Shown here: one piece after another, positions 39,894 through 49,646 of the stretch | Numbering within the stretch: the stretch's first letter is position 1 | Layout of the letters: the number at the start of each line of letters is the position of its first letter | Origin: Rodentibacter caecimuris | GTDB taxonomy: Bacteria; Pseudomonadota; Gammaproteobacteria; Enterobacterales; Pasteurellaceae | Length of the DNA stretch: 64,000 bases | Assembly: GCA_001998905.1 (NCBI GenBank) | Contig: MLAA01000010.1 | Coordinates: forward strand, 1 to 64,000 | Reading direction: 5' to 3' | Program-made: the position numbers and the translations under genes | The notes under the pieces: generated by a model | Seen by the model: the letters and a program-made list of their open reading frames with translations, nothing else | What the model was told of the DNA's origin: nothing | Databases searched by the model: none

Positions 39894-40610
39894 TTATAAA
39901 GGCTTTAATTGCTCAAATAAGCGGTAAACTGCAACTAAGTCTTTTTTAGCTATTGGTTTGAATGGTAGTAATAAATAATAAACCCAGCGTAATTTATACA
40001 CATAATCCAACATATTTTCCCAATAAGATTTCGGGCAATTCATACGGTAAAAGTTAAAAACTTGCTGTAATACATTATCCGATACCGATTTTTCCCGACA
40101 TAAACTGTGTAAAAAAACAAGCATATCTCGGCTAATTAACCAATTTTGATTGTGGCTTTTCGAACGAGATTCAAAATCCATAAATTTCACTACGCCGTCT
40201 TGCCAGGCAATATCTCGCATTGCTGGTCGCCCATGGACGATCCCTTGTTGATGTAAACTAATTAGCGCAACAGCACAATCCGATAAAATTTGAATTCTTT
40301 GCTCATCTGTTATATTTTTTAAATCGCAAAGCTGAGAGCTTGTTAACCCTACATCTTCAGTAACAAAATAATCCTGTCCAATACAAACTACATTCGGCAC
40401 GGGGGCTTGTCTTTTCATTAATTCTTGCAGAATGTGTAATTCTTCAGCAAAAGCCTTTTTCGGATTAGGTTTTAATAAACACTCTACACCTCGTAATTTC
40501 TCCGGCTGTTTCAGCCAAAAGCGTTTTCCCTCAAATTCAAAGGAAAATACACGGATCCCCTGATGCCTCGAGCGCAAGGCTTCAACCTGAGTTTTAAATA
40601 AATCGTTCAT
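39894..40610 (-). CDS. Small kinase-fold protein related to Kdo/WaaP-type kinases
   Basis: The 238-residue protein has a reduced protein-kinase-like fold: RFWLKQPEK (possible nucleotide-binding Lys near 34), a segment HGRPAMRD (residues 126-133) where kinases have HxDxxxxN, and MDFES (144-148) where they have DFG or DFD. The catalytic-loop Asp is replaced by Arg, as I recall for a group of proteins annotated lipopolysaccharide kinase/toluene tolerance-like. The C-terminal 60 residues are rich in aromatic and basic residues and may bind membrane. The substrate is unknown. It is divergent from the DUF1439 gene. Confidence 0.7.
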   Translation of the reverse strand: MNDLFKTQVEALRSRHQGIRVFSFEFEGKRFWLKQPEKLRGVECLLKPNPKKAFAEELHILQELMKRQAPVPNVVCIGQDYFVTEDVGLTSSQLCDLKNITDEQRIQILSDCAVALISLHQQGIVHGRPAMRDIAWQDGVVKFMDFESRSKSHNQNWLISRDMLVFLHSLCREKSVSDNVLQQVFNFYRMNCPKSYWENMLDYVYKLRWVYYLLLPFKPIAKKDLVAVYRLFEQLKPL

Positions 40611-40638
40611 ACTTTAAAATTCATCGTTAAATTCGACC

Positions 40639-40737
40639 GCACTATGTTATAGTGCAGTTTTAAGGGCATTGCAGATTCATTATTTTTCGATAAAGCAATG
40701 TTCCTACGTTTTAAAGCGCGTATTCTACGCTTTTTTT
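40639..40737 (+). promoter_or_regulatory. Two hairpins in the kinase-like/DUF1439 divergent region
   Basis: A palindrome GCACTAT/ATAGTGC (40639-40645 with 40649-40655) is followed by a terminator-like hairpin GCGTA/TACGC with seven T residues (40718-40737) that ends 27 bases before the DUF1439 start codon. The first could be an operator, the second a premature terminator in the leader or the end of a short plus-strand RNA. Confidence 0.45.
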
Positions 40738-40763
40738 GTTATCTTTCAAATTTAAGGCTATTT

Positions 40764-41327
40764 ATGCAATATTTAAAATCATTTATCCTCTCTGCCCTAT
40801 TCATTTTTTCTCTCTCATTTGTTACTACTGCTTCAGCTTTTTCCATTAGCGAAGAACAAATTAATCAAGTATTAAAGGAAAAGGCTGATGTCAATGGAAA
40901 ATTTGGTTTACCTGGCTTATTTTCGCTTGAATATAAACTCAGAGAATTAAATACTAAAATTGGGCAAACTGATGAAAAACGAGTTGAAGTTAATGGCATT
41001 GCTGAAGGTAAGTTCAGTATTTCCGGTAAAACATACCCAGCCAAAATTGCACTAGCTTTCGATACATTGCCTTATTATGATGCAGAAAAAGGACAGCTTT
41101 TCTTACGCAATTTCCGTATCCTCCGCTGGTCAGGAGAACCAAACGAATATATGGAAAAACTACAAGCTGTTATCCCTTTTTTAAGTCAAAGTATTGCTGA
41201 AATAATGCACACCGTACCGGTCTATACCCTTGATGAAAACCAAATACAGGAAATGGTGATCAAAAAATTTGGAAAAGGTATTAAAGTTGAAAAAGGACGC
41301 TTAGTACTAGAAACCGGCTTTTTATAA
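40764..41327 (+). CDS. DUF1439 family exported protein
   Basis: Taking the ATG at 40764 (AAGG six to seven bases upstream) gives 187 residues with a cleavable signal peptide ending near ASAFS. An upstream in-frame ATG would add 22 Arg/Phe-rich residues. The mature part (SISEEQINQVL, GLFSLEYKLRELNTKIG, FDTLPYYDAEKGQLFLRNFRI) matches the DUF1439 family, which includes the E. coli lipoprotein YceB. Here there is no lipobox, so the protein would be periplasmic. Function is unknown. Confidence 0.8.
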   Translation: MQYLKSFILSALFIFSLSFVTTASAFSISEEQINQVLKEKADVNGKFGLPGLFSLEYKLRELNTKIGQTDEKRVEVNGIAEGKFSISGKTYPAKIALAFDTLPYYDAEKGQLFLRNFRILRWSGEPNEYMEKLQAVIPFLSQSIAEIMHTVPVYTLDENQIQEMVIKKFGKGIKVEKGRLVLETGFL

Positions 41328-41653
41328 CCTTTTGAACGATCCAGTACACTTATTATAATGTTATATAACAACTAAGATTAATCAAGTTTAAAGATGAAGG
41401 GCGCTATATTCGGCGCCTACTCTTATGATATATTGAACTAACTACTATTCATCAGGAAAACAAAACATTCTCTCAATGAGAACATTTGTCTACGCCTTCT
41501 TTGTTTAAGAACAGCCATTAGTGCAATTTAGTAAATACAACAAGCGTACCTTTAAAATAGTCTATTTATTTTATAAATATCAAAGATTTCACTAGATTTC
41601 CATTTTATTTCCCTTTATATTAGCGCACATCTGTTCGCTCAAAGGATATAGTA
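41328..41653. other. Gene-free interval before the acyl-CoA ligase gene
   Basis: This 326-bp AT-rich stretch has a weak hairpin GGCGC/GCGCC near 41402-41419 that may end the DUF1439 transcript. The ligase gene has AAAGGA before its ATG; a TATATT near 41619 is a possible -10. Nothing else is seen. Confidence 0.45.
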
Positions 41654-43441
41654 ATGAATCTTGAACTCCATCTTATTAATAGAATCAGACAACAAGCAGA
41701 AAAACTGACGAATTCGACCGCACTTCGCTTCTTCGAAAAAGGAATATGGAAAGATATTTCATGGCTATCTTTTCAACAACAAATTGATCAGCTTTCTTTA
41801 GCATTACTCGCTTGCAATATTGATATACAGGATAAAATTGCCATCTTTGCCCATAATATGCCGCAATGGACAATTGCTGATATCGCTACTCTACAAATTC
41901 GGGCTATAACTGTACCAATTTACGCAACGAATACTGCTCAACAAGCCAAATTTATTCTTAATCATGCAGATGCCAAAATTTTATTTGTCGGCGATCAAGA
42001 ACAATATGAACAAGCATTAGAAATTGCTCATCAATGTCCGCAATTACAAAAAATTGTGGCGATGAAAGAAAGCATTTGCTTACAGGACAATATTTATTCT
42101 CTTCATTGGCAAGATTTCATTAAGCTTGGTTCAAAACCATATCAAGAAGAATTAGAAAAACGCCTAAAAGACAAGCAACTCACCGATCTGTTCACCATTA
42201 TCTATACATCGGGAACAACTGGAGAACCAAAAGGCGTTATGTTAGATTACAGTAATCTAGCCCATCAGCTATCCGCACACGATTTATCTTTAAACATTAC
42301 TTCACAAGATATTTCACTCTCTTTCCTTCCTTTCTCGCATATTTTTGAAAGAGCTTGGGCAGCTTATATTTTACATCGAGGAGCAATGCTTTGTTATCTT
42401 GAAGATACTAATCAAGTCCGCCAAGCAATGTCCGCTATTCGCCCTACATTAATGTGTGCCGTCCCTCGTTTTTACGAGAAAATTTATACCGCCATTTTAG
42501 ATAAAGTTCAAAAAGCGCCATTATTTCGTCGTATAATTTTTAATTGGGCTATACATATAGGTAGAAAACATTTCGATCTGCTTTCTCAGAAAAAACTAAT
42601 TCCGTTTTTGCTAAAAAAACAATATGCACTTGCCGATAAACTAGTCTTATCTAAACTACGCGGGCTATTAGGCGGTCGAATTAAAATGATGCCGTGTGGA
42701 GGGGCAAAACTAGAGTCTATGATTGGACTATTTTTCCATAGTATTGGTATCAATATTAAATTAGGCTATGGAATGACAGAAACTACTGCAACCGTCTCTT
42801 GCTGGGAAGATCAGCAATTTAACCCGAATTCTATCGGTAAATTAATGCCTAATACCGAAGTTAAGATTGGTGAAAACAATGAAATTTTAGTTCGCGGTGG
42901 AATGGTGATGAAAGGCTATTATAAAAATCCAAAGGAGAGTGCTCTAGCCTTTACTGATGATGGATTTTTGAAAACCGGAGATGCAGGTGAATTTGATAGT
43001 GAAGGAAATTTATTTATTACTGATCGCATTAAAGAATTAATGAAAACATCAAACGGAAAATATATTGCGCCTCAATATATTGAAAGCAAAATTGGTAAAG
43101 ATAAATTTATTGAGCAAATCGCCATTATCGCAGATACCAAAAAATATGTTTCTGCACTTATTGTGCCTTGTTTTGAAAGCTTAGAAGAATACGCGAAACA
43201 GTTAAATATAAAATATCAAGATAGAATGGAGCTCATTAAACATTCTGAAATTATTCAAATGTTTGAACAGCGTATTAATATGTTACAAAAAGAATTGGCT
43301 CATTTTGAACAAGTCAAAAAGTTTACCCTATTATCACAATCTTTTAGCGTCAAATTAGGTGAAATAACACCAACATTAAAACTCAGACGTAAAGTAATCC
43401 TGGAGCGCTATCACCGCCAAATTGAATCAATGTACAGTTAA
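41654..43441 (+). CDS. Long-chain fatty acid-CoA ligase (AMP-forming)
   Basis: The 595-residue protein is an ANL-superfamily enzyme that activates fatty acids with ATP and CoA. Motifs: P-loop-like [14 protein letters not shown] (about 185-198), [23 protein letters not shown] (about 375), and [31 protein letters not shown] at the C-terminal hinge. It resembles H. influenzae HI0002 and the long-chain (FAA1-like) subgroup more than E. coli FadD. It is followed 26 bp later by a DUF302 gene, possibly in one operon. An uptake word lies in its first codons (41717-41725). Confidence 0.9.
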   Translation: MNLELHLINRIRQQAEKLTNSTALRFFEKGIWKDISWLSFQQQIDQLSLALLACNIDIQDKIAIFAHNMPQWTIADIATLQIRAITVPIYATNTAQQAKFILNHADAKILFVGDQEQYEQALEIAHQCPQLQKIVAMKESICLQDNIYSLHWQDFIKLGSKPYQEELEKRLKDKQLTDLFTIIYTSGTTGEPKGVMLDYSNLAHQLSAHDLSLNITSQDISLSFLPFSHIFERAWAAYILHRGAMLCYLEDTNQVRQAMSAIRPTLMCAVPRFYEKIYTAILDKVQKAPLFRRIIFNWAIHIGRKHFDLLSQKKLIPFLLKKQYALADKLVLSKLRGLLGGRIKMMPCGGAKLESMIGLFFHSIGINIKLGYGMTETTATVSCWEDQQFNPNSIGKLMPNTEVKIGENNEILVRGGMVMKGYYKNPKESALAFTDDGFLKTGDAGEFDSEGNLFITDRIKELMKTSNGKYIAPQYIESKIGKDKFIEQIAIIADTKKYVSALIVPCFESLEEYAKQLNIKYQDRMELIKHSEIIQMFEQRINMLQKELAHFEQVKKFTLLSQSFSVKLGEITPTLKLRRKVILERYHRQIESMYS

Positions 43442-43467
43442 ATTTAATTATAAAGAGGAGACTAAAC

Positions 43468-43935
43468 ATGAAAAAAGTATTAATCACTGCTCTAACGGCA
43501 TTAATCGCTTGCCCTATATTTGCAGCAGACAAAACAATCGATACACACAACTCGACGGAAACATTAATTGAATTAACTAGTCCGTATAGCTTTACCGACA
43601 CGGTAAGTCGTTTAAAACAAAAAATTTCTGAAAAAAAGCTAAAATTATTTGCAGTTCTCGACCATAGTGAAGCAGCAAAAGAAGCCGGGCTGATGATGCC
43701 ACCTACACAAGTTATTGTTTTTGGCAATCCAACAGTCGGAACACCGTTAATGTTAGATTCTCCAGCTCTAGCCCTTCAGCTTCCCTTTAAAGTACTGATT
43801 GCAGAAAATGCCAAAGGTGAAGTTACTGTTTCCTATTTTACGGCAGATTTTCTTACTCGAAGTGTTGGTGCTAAAGAGGCAACAGAGAAACTTAAAGGAA
43901 TTGAGACATTAATTCGCACAACGATTAATAAATAA
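43468..43935 (+). CDS. DUF302 family exported protein
   Basis: The 155-residue protein has a signal peptide (MKKVLITALTALIACPIFA, cleavage about residue 20) and a DUF302 domain: SFTDTVSRLKQKISEKKLKLFAVLDHSEAAKEAGLMMPPTQVIVFGNPTVGTPLM. Such proteins are periplasmic; some are heme- or metal-associated, but no function is assigned. AGAGGAG precedes the ATG. It ends at a bidirectional terminator. Confidence 0.85.
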   Translation: MKKVLITALTALIACPIFAADKTIDTHNSTETLIELTSPYSFTDTVSRLKQKISEKKLKLFAVLDHSEAAKEAGLMMPPTQVIVFGNPTVGTPLMLDSPALALQLPFKVLIAENAKGEVTVSYFTADFLTRSVGAKEATEKLKGIETLIRTTINK

Positions 43936-43974
43936 ATTAATTCTCAGCACTAAAGAGAAATTTTTACAATGAAT

Positions 43975-44010
43975 AAAAGTAGGGTAACGTCTAATAGGTT
44001 CCCTACTTTT
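43975..44010. terminator. Bidirectional terminator between DUF302 and torD-like genes
   Basis: A 10-bp perfect stem AAAAGTAGGG/CCCTACTTTT, which can be extended with a bulge, serves both converging genes, with T residues on both strands. Confidence 0.8.
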
Positions 44011-44020
44011 AGCTTAATGA

Positions 44021-44581
44021 TTACTCATTTCTATCCAATTCATCCGCCATTGCCACAAGTATTTCTCGCGTAAGGCAAGCCAGTGAACGGTAAAAAGGTA
44101 AAACGGAATGATTTTCGACCTGAATTAAAAACTTCGCCGCACAAGGTAATAAAAAATGCTCGAAAAGTTGCTGTTGAGCCTCAATGGAATTAATATTATC
44201 TTCCAACCAAGAAGCCGTTAGTAATAATAAAGCAAAATGATCGAAGTTATCCGTTTTCGGTGCATTTCGTAATTCTCGAAAATCAGCAAATGCTTTCAAA
44301 TCAACACCATAATCCGAAAGCTTCAGACTTAGTTTCCCGCTTTCTAAAAACAATTTACAATACTCTCTATCTAATACTGACAAATCAATTTTCATTTGTA
44401 AATTTTCGAGAGCACTTTGGCTTTCTTCATCGATTTCCAACGGCCAAATTTGACTCAGCTTTTCATCTTGTAACCAATTAAAAACCCCTTCCAAAACGGG
44501 GTCTGTCGGAGTACGGTAAAATAGGTTGCCAAATAAACGGAAAATTAATGAAAAATGATTTATTGTATTTTTATTGTTCAT
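44021..44581 (-). CDS. TorD/DmsD-family redox-enzyme maturation chaperone
   Basis: The 186-residue all-helical protein has the family core LDREYCKLFLESGKLSLKLSDYGV, DNFDHFALLLLTASWLED and FLLPCAAKFLIQVENHSVLPFYRSLACLTREIL. Members proofread Tat substrates such as DmsA or TorA. No molybdoenzyme gene is in the window, so its client is elsewhere. Its start overlaps the quinone reductase-like gene by 11 bp. Confidence 0.85.
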   Translation of the reverse strand: MNNKNTINHFSLIFRLFGNLFYRTPTDPVLEGVFNWLQDEKLSQIWPLEIDEESQSALENLQMKIDLSVLDREYCKLFLESGKLSLKLSDYGVDLKAFADFRELRNAPKTDNFDHFALLLLTASWLEDNINSIEAQQQLFEHFLLPCAAKFLIQVENHSVLPFYRSLACLTREILVAMADELDRNE

Positions 44582-45185
44582 TATTTATCTCCCAAAGTGC
44601 GGTCAAATTTTGCCGAGTTTTTTCCTCAATTTCCGCCAAAATATCTTTGCGTGCAGCCTCATTAATCGAATGAATATCACCAAATAATTGATAACTAACC
44701 TCCCCAATACCACAATAATTAAATAATCCATTTACTAAGCAATGATCAAGCGATTGTACAAACCCTGCAGCTTGATATTGCGTAAAATTATTTCCCATTG
44801 TAATAATTTGATGCATTTGTTTGCCTTGTAATAATCCGACTGACTCTCCATTTTCTGTTTTATATGCAAAGCCGTGACTTAATACTCGATCTAAATATCC
44901 TTTTAAAATCGCTGGAAATCCCATCCACCATAAAGGATAAATCAATGTAATAAGATCTGCGTTACGGATAAGTTGATGCTCGTACTCTACTTCAGCAGGC
45001 ACAATACCTTGATAACTAGCCTGTAGCTCCTCATAAGACATGATCGGTTCAAAATCCATGCTGTATAAATCCCGCAGTACAGTGTTCACACCCAATTTTC
45101 GACTACTTTCCAACACAATATCTGTGATTGCTCTACCAAAACTATTCTGATTATTAGGATGAGCAAAAATAATTAAATGATTCAT
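44571..45185 (-). CDS. NAD(P)H dehydrogenase (quinone)-like flavoprotein
   Basis: Taking the ATG at 45185 gives 204 residues beginning MNHLIIFAHPNNQNSFGRAI, the FMN-binding start of the flavodoxin-fold quinone reductase family (MdaB/KefF/NQO-type). YPLWWMGFPAILKGYLDRVLSHGFAY is the diagnostic block around residues 85-110. An in-frame TTG 30 bases upstream is less likely. It lies between nfeD and the TorD-like gene and overlaps the latter. An uptake word is near its 3' end (44595-44603). Confidence 0.88.
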   Translation of the reverse strand: MNHLIIFAHPNNQNSFGRAITDIVLESSRKLGVNTVLRDLYSMDFEPIMSYEELQASYQGIVPAEVEYEHQLIRNADLITLIYPLWWMGFPAILKGYLDRVLSHGFAYKTENGESVGLLQGKQMHQIITMGNNFTQYQAAGFVQSLDHCLVNGLFNYCGIGEVSYQLFGDIHSINEAARKDILAEIEEKTRQNLTALWEINNEQ

Positions 45186-45204
45186 TACACCTCTATTTTT
45201 ACCT

Positions 45205-45657
45205 TTAACGATCAATTGTTTTAACGATTAATGTTATACCCCTTACATCAACCACTTCAATTAAATCATTGATGTTTAAATTTTCGCCTTGAATACGCCA
45301 AGTCGTATCACCAAAAGCACCGCGTCCAATGTCGTTTACAGTGATTTCTTTAACTATTCCTTTCTTCCCCAACATAGCGTGATCGAGTTGGTTTAATGTT
45401 GTTTTTGATTGATCTTGGTTGTCCTTACTATGTTGATACTTCCACCAAATAAGAGAAAGAAAACCAGATAACACGGCATAGCAAATAACCAAATTAACCA
45501 AATTTAAACCAGGAAAAAACTTCATTACAGCAGAAACGATAATTGCCGCTAATCCCCACCAAAGGAAAAATACGCCAGGTAATATAACTTCAGCAATCAA
45601 TAGTAAAAAACCCACCCCTAGCCAATGCCACATCGTCCAAGTCGTCAACCAATCCAT
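45205..45657 (-). CDS. nfeD: NfeD-like membrane protein (YbbK type)
   Basis: The 150-residue protein has three hydrophobic segments in its first 75 residues (EVILPGVFFLWWGLAAIIVSA is typical) and a C-terminal OB-fold domain (LGKKGIVKEITVNDIGRGAFGDTTWRIQG). NfeD proteins pair with SPFH proteins, and here the partner qmcA lies immediately upstream. The pair may organise membrane microdomains or protein quality control, a role inferred from the family. Confidence 0.92.
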   Translation of the reverse strand: MDWLTTWTMWHWLGVGFLLLIAEVILPGVFFLWWGLAAIIVSAVMKFFPGLNLVNLVICYAVLSGFLSLIWWKYQHSKDNQDQSKTTLNQLDHAMLGKKGIVKEITVNDIGRGAFGDTTWRIQGENLNINDLIEVVDVRGITLIVKTIDR

Positions 45658-45678
45658 ATTTTACCTCCTAGAAATAAC

Positions 45679-45708
45679 ATGCTTTCCCACAAAAATATGA
45701 GAAAGCAT
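45679..45708 (-). terminator. Hairpin between qmcA and nfeD
   Basis: An 8-bp stem ATGCTTTC/GAAAGCAT with a 14-base loop lies between the two genes. No strong T run follows, so it may be an attenuator or RNA-processing element rather than a full terminator. Confidence 0.4.
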
Positions 45709-45712
45709 TACA

Positions 45713-46624
45713 CTATGAATTACTGTCGTTTTTCAATAACTCGGCAATACCCGCTACCGAACCGATTAGATTGCCTGCTTCTAATGGCATTAGTACAACC
45801 TTACTATTTTTTGATCCACCAATTTCTTTCAGCGCTTCCGTATATTTCTGGGCAATAAAATAGTTAATTGCTTTCGTATTTCCAGTTGCAATCGCTTCAG
45901 AAACCATCTGTGTTGCTTTTGCTTCTGCTTCTGCCGCACGTTCACGCGCTTCGGCTTGCAAAAATGCTTCTTGACGTTCCCCTTCCGCTTTTAAAATACG
46001 CGCTTGCTTTTCCCCTTCGGCTCGCAAAATTTCTGCTTGACGAATCCCTTCAGCTTCCAAAACTTCTGCTCGTTTATTTCGTTCAGCTTTCATTTGGGCA
46101 TTCATAGAGTCAATTAACTCTCTAGGAGGACGAACATCACGAATTTCAATACGGGTAACTTTAATTCCCCAAGGATTTGTTGCTTCATCGACAATAGAAA
46201 GTAAACGTCCGTTAATTGAATCTCGTTGAGATAACATTTCATCGAGTTCCATTGAACCTAATACTGTGCGAATATTGGTCATTGTTAAATTAATAATCGC
46301 TTGTTCAAGGTGATTAACTTCATAAGCCGCACTACGCGCATCGATAACTTGCACAAAACATACCGCATCAATCGCAACATTTGCATTATCTTTCGAAATC
46401 ACTTCTTGCGATGGAATATCCAATACTTGTTCCATCATATTAATTTTACGTCCAACCCGATCAACAAAAGGTACAACAATATTCAATCCCGGGGTTAACG
46501 TTCGGGTATAACGCCCAAAACGTTCAATCGTCCAGTGGTATCCTTGTGGCACTGTTTTTAGGGTTGAAAACAATACAACCGCGACCAAAACAACAAAAAT
46601 AACCGTTACAATTAATCCATCCAT
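45713..46624 (-). CDS. qmcA: SPFH/band-7 membrane protein QmcA
   Basis: The 303-residue protein has one N-terminal membrane helix (residues 4-22), then an SPFH domain ([24 protein letters not shown]), and a long coiled-coil stretch rich in Ala and Glu ([20 protein letters not shown] and repeats, about 185-245). This is the stomatin/QmcA layout, which forms large membrane assemblies and associates with the FtsH protease in E. coli. It is the first gene of qmcA-nfeD. Confidence 0.94.
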   Translation of the reverse strand: MDGLIVTVIFVVLVAVVLFSTLKTVPQGYHWTIERFGRYTRTLTPGLNIVVPFVDRVGRKINMMEQVLDIPSQEVISKDNANVAIDAVCFVQVIDARSAAYEVNHLEQAIINLTMTNIRTVLGSMELDEMLSQRDSINGRLLSIVDEATNPWGIKVTRIEIRDVRPPRELIDSMNAQMKAERNKRAEVLEAEGIRQAEILRAEGEKQARILKAEGERQEAFLQAEARERAAEAEAKATQMVSEAIATGNTKAINYFIAQKYTEALKEIGGSKNSKVVLMPLEAGNLIGSVAGIAELLKNDSNS

Positions 46625-47004
46625 TTTAATTCCTCTTTGAAGTTAATGAAAAGCCCAAAAAGTCTATCAAATTCGACCGCACTTTGATAGCGCAATTTAT
46701 CCTACAAAAACAGAGAACAAAGATACTCCATATCTAGTATATCCCTCTGCTTTTAAGTACCAAACACATTACCATACAAATCGGTAAAAATAGTATAATC
46801 CCATCACTCTCCCTATCACAAATGCAAATATTCTCATCAATGCTAAGACATGATGCTTATGTTATTTTCGGTGTACTATACTCCAATGAGCTTCTCTAAT
46901 CCTATCCCACCCAAACGTTCTGAAATATTAAGAGAATGCTAATGTTCGTAAAATAAGAAAGCGCATAGAAAGTAAAGCAAAATCTGAGTATAACAACGAT
47001 CAAT
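46625..47004. other. Gene-free interval between qmcA and ygiM
   Basis: This AT-rich stretch of about 380 bp between divergent genes contains one uptake word (46676-46684) just upstream of qmcA. No reading frame or clear structure is recognised. Confidence 0.5.
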
Positions 47005-47034
47005 TTGCTTAACTTGCTAGTATTACGGTAAAAT
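47005..47034 (+). promoter_or_regulatory. Promoter of the ygiM-cca-lolB-ispE-prs cluster
   Basis: -35 TTGCTT (47005-47010) and -10 TAAAAT (47029-47034) are 18 bp apart, 38 bases before the ygiM ATG. Confidence 0.55.
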
Positions 47035-47071
47035 CCCCCGTACTTTTTATTTTTGCCATAGGATAAGTTGT

Positions 47072-47698
47072 ATGCAAAAAAAAACCAACCTCCGTCTTTT
47101 ATCGACGATTTTTTCACCACTTTTTCTCGGACTTTTTGTCCAAAGCGTGCAAGCCGAAACGCAATATGTTTCTGAAAATTTAACCACTTTTCTACGTAAA
47201 GGAGCAGGCGATCAATTTAAAATTGCTGGTGCAATCCAATCGGGTGAAGCGGTTACCGTATTAGATCGAAAAGACAAATATAGCCTGATTCGAGATAGTA
47301 AAAATCGTGAAGCTTGGATTTTAAACAACGATTTAAGCCGTGTTCCAAGCAGTAAAGAGGAAAATCCCAAACTCAAAGCTCAAATTCAAGAACTGAGTCT
47401 AAAATTAAGTCGTCTGGATAATGATTGGCAACAACGTACGCAAGAAATGCAACGTAGAACGAAACAATCAGAAGAACAAAGTAGTCAATTATTAGAACAA
47501 AATTCACAATTAAGACGTGAATTAGATATTACTAAAAATAAAAATCGGGATCTAGAAGCTTTGTTGGATGCCGGCAAACGGGAAATTGCAATCCAATGGT
47601 TCATTTATGGTGGTTCTGTACTGGGTGTTGGACTATTACTTGGTTTAATTGTTCCGTTTATTATTCCTAAGCGCCGTAAACGCAATGGCTGGGCATAA
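47072..47698 (+). CDS. ygiM: SH3-domain membrane protein (YgiM family)
   Basis: The 208-residue protein has a signal peptide (cleavage near VQAET, residue 29), a bacterial SH3 domain ([33 protein letters not shown]), a coiled-coil (about 105-170) and a C-terminal transmembrane helix (about 175-198) with a basic tail. This is the TIGR04211/YgiM layout. As in E. coli it directly precedes cca. Function is not known. Confidence 0.9.
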   Translation: MQKKTNLRLLSTIFSPLFLGLFVQSVQAETQYVSENLTTFLRKGAGDQFKIAGAIQSGEAVTVLDRKDKYSLIRDSKNREAWILNNDLSRVPSSKEENPKLKAQIQELSLKLSRLDNDWQQRTQEMQRRTKQSEEQSSQLLEQNSQLRRELDITKNKNRDLEALLDAGKREIAIQWFIYGGSVLGVGLLLGLIVPFIIPKRRKRNGWA

Positions 47699-47699
47699 G

Positions 47700-48947
47700 A
47701 TGCAAATCTATCTTGTTGGCGGAGCGGTAAGGGATCAACTATTGCAACTACCGATTATCGACCGAGATTGGGTAGTGATCGGCGCAACTCCACAAGATTT
47801 ACTGTCTTTAGGCTACCAACAAGTTGGTAAAGACTTTCCAGTATTTCTCCACCCTCATACTAAAGAAGAATATGCGCTAGCTCGAACCGAACAAAAAGCA
47901 GGTTCAGGCTATACCGGCTTTATTTGTGATTTTTCTCCGTCAATTACTCTTGAACAAGATCTCATTCGACGCGATTTAACGATTAACGCTATAGCACAAG
48001 ACAAACAAGGTAACTTTTATGATCCTTATAATGGCATAGCCGATGTAAAACAACGTATTTTACGCCATATTTCACCGGCATTTTCCGAAGATCCTCTACG
48101 CGTACTTAGAGTCGCCCGCTTTGCTGCACGTTATCATTACTTAGGCTTTAATATTGCTCCCGAAACGTTAAAAATGATGAGGCAAATTACTGATAGTGGT
48201 GAGCTTGAGCACCTTACAGCCGAGCGAGTCTGGCTAGAAACAGAAAAAGCCTTGAATGAAAGAAATCCCGAAATCTATTTTGAAACGTTACGCCAGATCG
48301 GGGCATTAGCTGTTTTATTTCCCGAACTTAACGCACTTTATAGTGTGCCGAACCCACCTAAATACCACCCAGAAATAGATAGTTTTATCCATACTATGCT
48401 GACCTTACAACAAGCAACACAACTCACTGAAAATACTGACTGTCGTAAAAGTGCGGTTCGTTTTGCCGCAATTTGCCACGATCTAGGAAAGGCATTAACA
48501 CCTAAAGCGATTCTTCCTCATCATTACGGACATGAAAAAGCGGGTATTGCTCCAACCCGATCGATTTGTAAACGCTTCAAAATCCCCACTTATGTACAAG
48601 AATTGGCCGAACTGACTTGCCAGTATCACGGGCATAGTCATAAAGCCTTTGAATTAAAACCTAAAACGATTGTAACGCTATTTAATGCTTTTGATGTTTG
48701 GCGTAAACCTCAGCGGTTTAAAGAATTCTTATTAGTTTGTATTGCTGATAACAGGGGAAGAACAGGTTTTGAATCTGTTGATTATCCACAACGAGAATTT
48801 TTACTTTCTCTCTACCAAGCAGCCTTAGAAGTGGATGTAAAACAAATCATTGCAGAAGGGTTTGAAAAGCAAGGTATTCGTGATGAACTCACCAAACGCC
48901 GTATTCAAGCTGTCGCCTTAGAAAAGAAAAAATTAACAAAAAAATGA
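47700..48947 (+). CDS. cca: CCA-adding multifunctional tRNA nucleotidyltransferase
   Basis: Cca builds or repairs the 3' CCA of tRNAs. With the ATG at 47700 the protein has 415 residues and begins [28 protein letters not shown] (nucleotidyltransferase head with the DxD of metal binding). [12 protein letters not shown] follows, and the C-terminal HD phosphohydrolase domain is present ([18 protein letters not shown]). An upstream in-frame ATG inside ygiM would add 17 unrelated residues and is rejected. The start lies one base after the ygiM stop. The encoded tRNA-fMet already has CCA, so repair is the likely role. Confidence 0.96.
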   Translation: MQIYLVGGAVRDQLLQLPIIDRDWVVIGATPQDLLSLGYQQVGKDFPVFLHPHTKEEYALARTEQKAGSGYTGFICDFSPSITLEQDLIRRDLTINAIAQDKQGNFYDPYNGIADVKQRILRHISPAFSEDPLRVLRVARFAARYHYLGFNIAPETLKMMRQITDSGELEHLTAERVWLETEKALNERNPEIYFETLRQIGALAVLFPELNALYSVPNPPKYHPEIDSFIHTMLTLQQATQLTENTDCRKSAVRFAAICHDLGKALTPKAILPHHYGHEKAGIAPTRSICKRFKIPTYVQELAELTCQYHGHSHKAFELKPKTIVTLFNAFDVWRKPQRFKEFLLVCIADNRGRTGFESVDYPQREFLLSLYQAALEVDVKQIIAEGFEKQGIRDELTKRRIQAVALEKKKLTKK

Positions 48948-49025
48948 CCGCACTTTCAGGACTTTACTCCAACCCTATAACCTCTTAAAATATAGCGTTT
49001 TCAGATTTGCGGATAATCAAACAAT

Positions 49026-49646
49026 ATGAAATTAATGAAATATTTACTTGCCTGCTTTGTTATCTCCTCACTACTAGGCGGTTGTAGCTTAAATACAGAG
49101 CGTCCGACAAATGTAGAATATATAGAAAAAATTGATATTCAGTGGCAACAACATCTTAGTCAACTCAAACAAATTACCGCTTATCAGAATAAAGGGCAAA
49201 TCGGCTACATCAGTCCTCAAGAACGCTTCTCAAGCCGCTTTGAATGGCAATACCAAAATCCGCAAAACTATCGCCTTAAACTCTATTCATTATTAAGCCG
49301 CACAAGTCTTATGATTGAAATGAAGCAAAATCATATAACAATCTCCGATAATCAAGGGAACATCCAATCAGCCCACAATACTAAGCAACTATTACGGGAA
49401 ATTATCGGAATGGAAATTCCTTTAGCCCAATTAGCTTATTGGTTAAAAGGCGAACCGATAAATAATGACAATTACCAAGTAGGAACCAATCATCTCTTAG
49501 CAACATTAAGTTATGCGGCGGACAGTTCGACTTGGACGGCAGACTACTTAAGTTATCATGATAACCAAATGCCGAAAGATATTTTGCTAAAAAATACCAC
49601 GACCTCTCAAACCTTAAAAATCCAAATTGGAGACTGGTCTTTTTAA
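49026..49646 (+). CDS. lolB: Outer-membrane lipoprotein receptor LolB
   Basis: LolB accepts lipoproteins from LolA and inserts them into the outer membrane. The 206-residue protein has a lipoprotein signal with LGGC (Cys20), then [41 protein letters not shown] and the ending LKIQIGDW. Its stop overlaps the ispE start (TAATG). Confidence 0.93.
   Translation: MKLMKYLLACFVISSLLGGCSLNTERPTNVEYIEKIDIQWQQHLSQLKQITAYQNKGQIGYISPQERFSSRFEWQYQNPQNYRLKLYSLLSRTSLMIEMKQNHITISDNQGNIQSAHNTKQLLREIIGMEIPLAQLAYWLKGEPINNDNYQVGTNHLLATLSYAADSSTWTADYLSYHDNQMPKDILLKNTTTSQTLKIQIGDWSF

Noticed and set aside
46902..47120. Minus-strand 72-codon frame upstream of ygiM
   Set aside because: It covers the ygiM promoter and signal-peptide codons in antisense, and its composition is typical of a shadow frame.
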